This document shows, piece after piece, positions 57,156 through 64,000 of a stretch of 64,000 nucleotides of DNA (its first letter is position 1; every line of letters starts with the position of its first letter). Under the pieces are notes generated by a model that worked only from the letters and a program-made list of their open reading frames with translations, was not told where the DNA came from and did no database searches. This DNA comes from Plotosus lineatus (Eukaryota > Chordata > Actinopteri > Siluriformes > Plotosidae), in contig CM045745.1 of assembly GCA_024760905.1 (NCBI GenBank), forward strand, positions 20,532,782 through 20,596,781. The letters are read 5' to 3'. The position numbers and the translations under genes are program-made.

Positions 57156-58080
57156 CTCTCTCTCTTGCTCTCTCATCTATATATATATATACACACACAT
57201 ACACATACGGTGTTCTCTTGCATATATACGCGTGTGTGTGTTTCAGACTGGTAGACTCTCACAACTACCCTTCCTCAGACACACATACATACATACGTCC
57301 ATGTGAAGCAACCCTTCCCAAAGGGCAGATGCTTCACAGCCCAATTTGTAACATAACTAAATGAACCCAGAACGAATCAATCAAGAATTTCACACATGTA
57401 CACACCTACTATAATCATTAGATTCATTAAACCCCATCAGCCTTACTGAATCAAACCTGCTGAGAGAATTCTGGATGCATGCCAAGACTAGAGTGCTCAT
57501 TTACACATTTTAAAACTAATATTGGGGGAAGCAGCGCAGGTCCTTTCTGTGTACTAGTGAGGATGGAACCGGTGAGTGTGATGAGTGAGTCTGAGTGGTA
57601 CACTGAGAAAAATCTGCTTTTTTCATTTCTGCCTCATCAGACAACACAACCTGCTACAGCAATCTAGTCATAATCATTGTGCCATCTGTTGGAATAAAAA
57701 AGAAATGCAAGTATATTTGCAGGGAGTGGCCCTCTCCACACCCGGGTGAGAATAGACAGATAGCACTCAAATTTACTATTCGGCTACGAGTAATTACACC
57801 AGGATTAGGAGGTGAATAACATTATTAGCTACAGACACCGGGGTTGTTGTCTGACACTCGGTGGAAATGGCCACACTGGGTATCCATCCTGGCTACATTT
57901 ACTCTAGCTTGTTTTTGGGTTTTTGGTTGTTGTTTTTTTTGGTTACTGATAGAGTGAATGCAAAAAGAATCTGCTGTAATTAAAAAAACAACAACAAGAA
58001 AAAAAAACACCCATAAGTAAGGGAAGGTGGAAATGTCAGGGGAGAAAGCTGATGAGGACGGGGCATTGAGTTCCTTTATA
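57156..58080. other. Intergenic, nothing recognised
   Basis: Short TA and CA runs at 57163-57205 only. Confidence 0.5.
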
Positions 58081-58794
58081 CACATGCTCCCCGACTTGCG
58101 TTTTAGTTAGGTTCCAAACGGCCGAACGTAAGGTGAAAAAAAAAAAAAAACGTAACATTGTAAAATTATATCAAATAATATCAACATTAATTTAAAATAA
58201 ATTCAATTAAAGCAAAATAAGTTCAAATGGATAAATTTTAATCAAATTCACTCATCAAATATCGAATACAATATCAAATATAAACTTTAACATTCTCTGT
58301 GATGGGATCTTTCTGCTTGTAAATGGTTCCAATGGTCGACGGAGCCATTTGGAAAAAACGTGCAACATTCACATGTTTTTCACCAGAATCAATTTTCTTG
58401 ATAATAGCCATCTCCGTTTCTAATGAGATGGCTTGCCGCTTTTTCTGATTACCGCTATCACGAGGAGGCTTACGCTTCTGACCAACCATATTTTCTTAGG
58501 GTTACAAAAGTCCACAAAACAGTGTAAACACAAAGATCACAGAGATGACGTCTCACACAAGGGTAACACGCGGTGAACTGGGAAGAAGGAGGGGCGCATT
58601 CAGTCTGTTGTTTGTAAACAATGGATGCGGTGTCATGCGTAAGTAACGTATTACATCAGCGTACTACGAAGGTACGTCTTGTGCTACAGAGAGCACGCTA
58701 AACTCAAAATTTGACTTATACATTTTTTGCTTGTTTTTTTAAACGTAAAATCAAAAAATATGTAAAACGAATAAATGTAAAGGCGGAGTGTCTG
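58081..58794 (-). mobile_element. Tigger-like MITE, family 3 (copy 3)
   Basis: Starts CACATGCTCCCCGACTTGCG after TA (58079-58080) and ends GGCGGAGTGTCTG before TA (58795-58796). Contains the best preserved family 3 stub on the minus strand. Confidence 0.88.
58274..58489 (-). pseudogene. Tigger-type transposase N-terminal stub (HTH), open
   Basis: 71 codons: MVGQKRKPPRDSGNQKKRQA, ISLETEMAIIKKIDSGEKHV, NVARFFQMAPSTIGTIYKQK, then ITENVKVYI and stop. The two-helix pattern (…I.KKI.SGE…VAR.F…STIGTIYK.K) fits the CENP-B-N domain at the start of Tigger transposases. Unlike the sister copy at 32537, the frame is intact up to the deletion point, so it could encode a DNA-binding peptide without a catalytic domain. 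I have no evidence that it is expressed. Confidence 0.82.
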
Positions 58795-58855
58795 TATACG
58801 ATATGACCATTTGCTTCTCTTGATCTCAACAGAAACATATTGCATATGCTTATCC

Positions 58856-59088
58856 ATTTATTCATTCATTTTGTGAACCGCTTAATCCTAATTAAGGAGG
58901 CTGGCAGCCATCTCAGTCGACTCTGGGCGAGGGCAGTTCGCCAGGCCATCGCAGAGCAGAAATACACTGATGGCTGTGCAGCTACTCTTACCGAAAGTCA
59001 GCAGTGGTTCTTTTACATGAACCTCACACCATTAGAGACTTGGCCAGCCTTTGGTAACCCAGTTAGTTGCAGTGGGGTGACAACCATT
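58856..59088 (-). mobile_element. SINE family A (subtype 2), reverse, head missing
   Basis: AATGA-type tail in reverse ('tccatttattcattcatttt'), 'cttaatcctaattaaggagg', 'gcagtggttcttttacatga'. Ends at the next Tigger-like element. Confidence 0.85.
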
Positions 59089-59641
59089 CACAGTGGACTT
59101 CCAATGGTCGAGGGGTTTCGGCCATACTCATTTGTGTCTTCCCACTTTATCCCACTTTAGTATTTCCCACTTTAGTATTTTTTTTATTATCTCCTGCTTC
59201 ACTTTGATTGATAACGGAGCCCGCTTCTTCTTTTCAGTGTCACCGGGAATCACTTTCTTGGGGCCCATGATGGATAACGAAATATAACGCTGCAATGATC
59301 ACTCTCAAAAAAACTCACGAGCCAACAGTCCTGTTCAACTCTCCTTCACGCATGAGACAAACAGGAAGTATGGGTACAGTAATGGGTACAGTTCCGCTAC
59401 CTCCTGGCCAATGGGAGGCCAACGGGGCCGGATGTTGGGAGACAAGCAAAGAGAGAGCAACTCGCGCATTGTTTGAATGGCGCGTTTGAATGTTTCAATG
59501 GCACGTTTGAATTTTTTAATGGCATGTTTGGAACTTTTCGTAAGGAGTTGTTTCGTATACAGAGGACGAAAATTTAGGAAAATGTTTTTTGTAATCTGGA
59601 TTTTTCGTATTCAGAGGTTTTCGTAAGTAGAGGGCCGACTG
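59089..59641 (-). mobile_element. Tigger-like element, family 7, left end missing
   Basis: Right end 'tcgtaagtagagggccgactg' followed by TA at 59642-59643. The interior resembles family 1 ('cgcattgtttgaatggcgcg', 'gaaaatttaggaaaatgttt') but is distinct. It carries a reverse transposase start. Confidence 0.72.
59128..59268 (-). pseudogene. Tigger-type transposase start, family 7
   Basis: MGPKKVIPGDTEKKKRAPLS then IKVKQEIIKKILKWEILKWD, stop at 59128-59130. The start fits other Tigger N-termini. A duplicated 'cccactttagtattt' (59152-59185 region) disrupts the second helix, so the domain is broken. Confidence 0.7.
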
Positions 59642-59643
59642 TA

Positions 59644-61039
59644 TTTAAGAGCTGCAGATTAGTTGACAGGGACCAACATCTTAGTTTAGGCTCAGGATTT
59701 ACTTATTCTTGAAGCTTCCTACAGCAAGACCAGAGAAATGAAGGCTATGATTTTTTTTTCCCTTTTTTTTAATAGATAAAGCAGCAGTCAAAGCGAATGT
59801 GAATCAAACTCAGCTGGTAGAAAAGCCTGTCTGGAAGAAATGTAACCTATGAAATCATGGGTCTCAGTCAAAACTAAAATTGAATGCATTCAGGATTCTT
59901 TGTGATAACAGCTGTCAGTTCTGACATCGACTCGAAAGTCTCCTGTGATTTTCACATTTATGTGACCAAAAAACGGCTGTCTGAATCTGAATGGGACAAA
60001 TTTGTATCCGCTATGGGGGGGAAGTACACGGAAGATAGTGATAATATATAAACCTTACATACACATTCACTTTTTTTCTTTAAATCTGATCTCGAATGGA
60101 ACAGTAATATGTGAAAGGATCTTGAGATAATGCTATGAATTTTAATGACCTGATCTCACATGCAGAGCCCTTGAGTGCCTCACGATGCCAAGTCGGATCT
60201 AACCACGGCACCACTGGTACCTTTAGCCAAAGTTGTTTATACGGAGAGATGTATCTTCCATTTTTATCACTTATACCCAAATATATGTAACTTTAAACAG
60301 AAATCTTATTGTAGTTATTGGCGGTCCACCTGAGCCCAGCCTTGAACTGTGATTGTCACACGGGGACATACACATACCTGCTCACTGAGACACCACTACA
60401 GACAGGGAGCAGGTGCTATGAGTCATGCCTCAAGTCAAATCTGAGGGGGAAAAAATGCGTGAAAGGAGGATGTAGGATGTCGTCCCTGGTCTGTCGCTGT
60501 TTAGGATAAACTCTTTAAAAAGAGCTGGCCCATGTGAGGTTTTGTGGGGAATGCCTTGCTTCATGTCACTGAGCTTGCTAGTTGGAACCTGGCCTTATTT
60601 CTTTTACCTCTTCATGTCCCCCTATGTATCACCTTAATGCATCCCCTGGGGCTAATTATTGAACCTCAACATAACTATGTGTACATTTTTAAAGGACAAG
60701 AAGACACACATAAATTTCCAGCCATAAAGGTTACAAATAAGAACCTTAGAGGGTACTGCCCCGTGACAATTCATTCAAGCCTAAAGCTAGAATAATTTGC
60801 CCTATTAGTGGAGTGTTGGGTAACTGATAAATATATCATGTTTGCTTTTGGATGGTATGCTAAATAAAATTTGACGTTCTCTCAGCACCAAGGATTCAGT
60901 AGGAAATCTAAATATTGGTTGCCGTTGTGCAGCAGAAACTCTGGGTTTAATGTTCATGGTTGAATAGAAACCTACATGAAGAACCACATATGTTAAACCA
61001 GGCGTCCACCTTTTACTGCAGCCATCTCTTGTTCTCCAG
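59644..61039. other. Intergenic with one copy of an unclassified repeat
   Basis: The part at about 60150-60430 shares short blocks with 63570-63810 (see findings). No gene recognised. Confidence 0.45.
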
Positions 61040-61920
61040 ACCCAAGAGGAATGGTTAGGTTAAAGGGAGCAGAGATAAGGAAGGTGGAGGATTTTAAATA
61101 CTTAGGCTCAACAATCCAGAGCAATGGAGAGTGTGGAAAAGAGGTGAAGAAGCGTGTGCAGGCAGGTTGGAATGGTTGGAGAAAAGTGTCCGGTGTGATG
61201 TGTGATAGAAAGGTAACAACAATTCTTTATTGTCAAAGTACTTTTTACATACATTGAAATTTGGTTTTGTGCTCTGGGCACCTGTCGCCACTGTGCAGCG
61301 CCAGTTATTGCGTTGTTCTATCCTTTTGATGCTGAGCGCCAAGCAGGAAGCAACAACTGCCAAATTTTAACGTCTTATGGTATGACGCGGCCAGATTCGA
61401 ACTCCGACCTTCCGGAGGATAAAGCGGACGCTCTACCAACTGAGCTAAATCCTCGGCAAGAATGAAGGGAAAACTGTACAAGACGGTGTTGAGGCCAGCG
61501 ATGTTGTATGGTTTAGAGACAGTGGCCCTGGGGAAAAGACAGGAGGCAGAGCTGGAGGTAGCAGAGATGAAAATGTTGAGGTTCTCTTTGGAAGTAACGA
61601 GGATGGATAGGATCAGGAATGAGCACGTCAGAGGGACAGCACATGTAACACGTTTTGGAGACAAAGTCAGAGAGGCTAGATTGAGATGGTTTGGACATGT
61701 ACAGAGGAGGGATAGTGAATATATTGGTAGTAGGATGCTGAGGTTGGAACTACCAGGCAGAAGGACGAGAGGAAGACCAAAGAGACGATTTATGGATGTG
61801 GTGAAGGAGGACATGAAGGTAGTTGGAGTAAAGAGAAGATGTAGAGGATAGGGTGAGATGGAGGCAGATGATTCGGTGTAGTGACCCCTGAAGGGAACAG
61901 CCAATAGGAAAAGAAGAAGA
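61040..61920 (+). mobile_element. RTE LINE, 5'-truncated, split by SINE D
   Basis: Starts at 'acccaagaggaatggttagg' (C-terminal RT region) and ends with the 3' UTR and AAG tail. Frame: FKYLGSTIQSNGECGKEVKK, then the SINE, then EMKMLRFSLEVTRMDRIRNE and RLRWFGHVQRRDSEYIGSR. A frameshift near 61830 breaks the end. Older than the copies at 26536 and 53470. Confidence 0.92.
61212..61455 (-). mobile_element. SINE family D nested in RTE, well-kept tRNA-like head
   Basis: On the minus strand the head reads ...GAGGATTTAGCTCAGTTGG (A box TAGCTCAGTTGG) and GTCGGAGTTCGAATCTGG (B box GTTCGAATC), spaced as in a tRNA. The body ends 'gacaataaagaattgttgtt'. LINE sequence resumes at about 61453 ('tcggcaagaatgaaggg'). 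The boundary on the left is blurred. Confidence 0.88.
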
Positions 61921-61947
61921 TTATACAGTGACATACACAAACATATG

Positions 61948-63285
61948 CAGTTGTGTACAGAAAATAGCAGTCAGACATCTCTAACCTGAGCAGTGTTTTT
62001 TTGGTAGAAATAATATTTGTACATGGCAAATGATTTACTATCAGGTGTACTAGAGGAATAGAATCCAACACACCCAACAGTCATGACCTGCTGCTGCTGA
62101 TTCTGTGTAATTGAATCACTAATTGAAAGGGGCGTGTTCAGAATAATAGCAGTGTGGACTTCCAACGAGTGACGTCAGTAAATGTACAAGCAGCTTCTCA
62201 AGCATTTCTCTCTGACATTCTGAGGAAACTGGGTCGTTCCAGACATTGTCCAGAAGAACAGCGTATAGTGATAAAAAAAAATTGATCGGAGAGAGGAAAA
62301 GGAGCACGCTGACTGGCCTACATAGAAATGGCGCAACATTTTGTTGACTGATGAAATTAAGATTGTTCTTTTTGGGTCTAGTCGCCGGAGACAGTTTGTC
62401 AGACGAACACAAACACCGAGTTCACGCCACAGTACAGTGTAAAGACGGTGAATCCTGGTGGCGAAGTATCATGATATAGGGATGATTCTCATATTGCGGT
62501 GTCAGACCAATTTATCGCATCCTGGGTATCATGGATCAGTTTGAATACATCAGAATACTTGAAGAGGTCGTGCTGCCTCATGCTGAAGAGGAAATGCCCT
62601 TGAAATGGGTTCCAACAAGACAATCTTCAAACACACCAGTGAACGGGTAACGTCTTGGTTCCAGATCAACAAGATTGACGTTATGGCGCGGCTGCCCAAT
62701 CCCTGGACCTTTATCCAATAGAAAACTTGTGGGGGTGACAAAAAATGTAGCTTCGGAGTCCAAACCAAATCATCCTGGGCTGGAAAACCTGTTCACAGGT
62801 GCCAGAGCAGTTCTCAGAAACAGTGGTGGTTCTTCTTCTTTTCCTTTCGGCTGTTCCCTTCAGGGGTCACCACAGCAAATGATCTGCCTCCATCTCACCC
62901 TGTCCTCTGCATCATCTTCTCTTACGCCAACTACCTTCATGTCCTTCTTCACCACATCCATAAATCTCCTCCTTGGTCTTCCTCTTGACCTTCTGCCTGG
63001 TAGTTCCAACCTCAGCATCCTACTACCAATATATTCACTATCCCTCCTCTGTACATGTCCAAACCATCTCAATCTCGTCTTCAAAACCTCTTACATGTGC
63101 TGTCCCTTTGATGGACTCATTCCTGATCCTATCCATCCTCGTTACTCCCAAAGAGAACCTCGACAGTGATTATACAACTAAATATTAGTTCAGTGATTCA
63201 AAGGAAAACAAAATCTGACATTTTTCAGTTCATGCAGTAAATGAGTTTGTAAAGAATAATGCAGACACTGCTATTTCTTTAACGG
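61948..63285 (+). mobile_element. Tc1-like relic, family C, split by an RTE fragment
   Basis: Left end 'cagttgtgtacagaaaatag'. Decayed transposase segments in order: 'acattttgttgactgatgaa' (LLTDEIK, first Asp block), 'gtatcatggatcagtttgaa', 'ggacctttatccaatagaaaacttgtggg' region cut short here (PIENLW block), and 'ggtgccagagcagttctcag'. After the RTE insert it resumes 'ttatacaactaaatatt' (YTTKY end). Many frameshifts. Confidence 0.75.
62830..63162 (-). mobile_element. RTE LINE 3' fragment, reverse, nested in Tc1 relic
   Basis: Tail 'ttcttcttcttttcctttcg', reverse of the last roughly 100 codons, with a short internal deletion near 63080. ACAGTGGT (62820-62827) and ACAGTGAT (63163-63170) look like a target duplication with one change. 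Confidence 0.88.
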
Positions 63286-64000
63286 TCTAATACTCACTTT
63301 TCTTCAATTTATTTATAGAAATAACACACATTCGATATTGTTCTTCATGGTTTTATTTGTAATAGAAGGTGTAGTGTAGTGTTGTCATTCCTTAAAAGTC
63401 GAAATTGGAGATAGCAGGTTTCATCAGGATGGTATTTTCCTATGGTCTCTCCTGGAGCCTCTGGTGGGAAAGTAATAATATCTCTCTTTCCCTATTGTAT
63501 TTACTGCTCCAGCTGAGTCCAACAGTAGTCTCAATCCTATTTGCCTTGCACTCCATGACCAGATCTCACCCCAGACGACTGAGCCACTGGTGCCTTTAGA
63601 GGAATAAGATTATTTAGGGCTTTATTTTCACTTTGCTTCACATCCGCACAAAGATGTGTATTCATAAAGACAAATCTTGATTTGAGCTCTTGTTGGCCCA
63701 CCTGTGCCCAGTCGAGAGCCGTGATTCTCACATTAAAACATATGCTTGAATGGTTGCCGAGAGACTAGTGCAGACAACAGGCAGGGCTCGGTTTAAACAT
63801 GCTTGTCCTTCACTGTCTGGGTCTTGCTTCCTGGTTTACTCGAAGTCTGTTCTTGGCTCGAAAACAACTGGTATTATCTGATGTCACGTGAAAGCCTTGG
63901 ACTGTCCCCGATCTTACATTAATTACCTTCTGCAGGGTTCTCTTGTCTCAGCTCGTAAATCTATCGCCTAACGCATTCCTTATCTAATATCACATGGTAT
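63286..64000. other. Intergenic with the second copy of an unclassified repeat
   Basis: 63570-63810 resembles 60150-60430. Otherwise nothing recognised. Confidence 0.45.

Overview
The window is teleost-fish genomic DNA. It carries the 3' end of one host gene, pyruvate carboxylase (pcx, + strand), followed by about 50 kb of repeat-rich intergenic sequence. The evidence for a bony fish is three phase-0 exons encoding the last 213 residues of a vertebrate-type pyruvate carboxylase, together with Tc1-like and pogo/Tigger-like transposons, hAT and Harbinger remnants, RTE and L2/Rex1-type LINEs, several tRNA-headed SINE families, and long (GT)n, (TA)n and (CT)n tracts. One SINE fragment near 43.3 kb resembles repeats I associate with otophysan fish. 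That is a weak hint and I do not name a species.

Layout. 1-5489 is the tail of an upstream pcx intron: a Tigger-like end, a Tc1-derived MITE, a hAT remnant, a foldback MITE, SINEs, and a triple nest of SINEs at 4.28-5.23 kb. 5490-12132 holds the last three pcx exons (5490-5738, 7268-7408, 11881-12132). Their introns contain a (CT)n tract just after a splice donor, an RTE fragment, a Tigger-like MITE, a complete hAT with 8-bp target duplications and a SINE inside a SINE. 12133-20.7 kb is the 3' flank with SINEs and two kinds of TA-flanked MITEs. 20.95-21.84 kb is a degenerate telomere-like (CCCTAAA/CCCTAA) array bounded by an inverted repeat. 22.4-45 kb holds an L2/Rex1-type LINE, SINE copies (one split by a young RTE insertion), Tc1 relics and five pogo/Tigger-type MITE families, often nested. 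45.9-47.4 kb is a Harbinger relic. 48.5-50.1 kb is a Tigger-like element split by an antisense L2/Rex1 LINE. 51.7-57.2 kb is a stack of a Tc1 element, a MITE, and a near-full-length RTE LINE with a 19-bp target duplication inside that MITE. 57.2-64 kb has more Tigger, SINE, RTE and Tc1 relics.

How the parts relate. Only pcx looks like a functional host gene. The mobile elements show clear relationships. SINE family A, subtype 1, carries stretches matching both the 5' UTR and the 3' end of the RTE LINE, consistent with borrowing its retrotransposition machinery. Several Tigger-like MITE families keep a stub of the transposase gene encoding only the N-terminal DNA-binding helix-turn-helix. Nesting gives a relative order of insertion, with RTE insertions among the youngest because two carry long perfect target duplications and are nearly identical to each other.

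No conventional tRNA, rRNA, ncRNA gene, CRISPR array or bacterial-type operon is visible. All coordinates for repeats come from reading by eye; ends without a target duplication are approximate.
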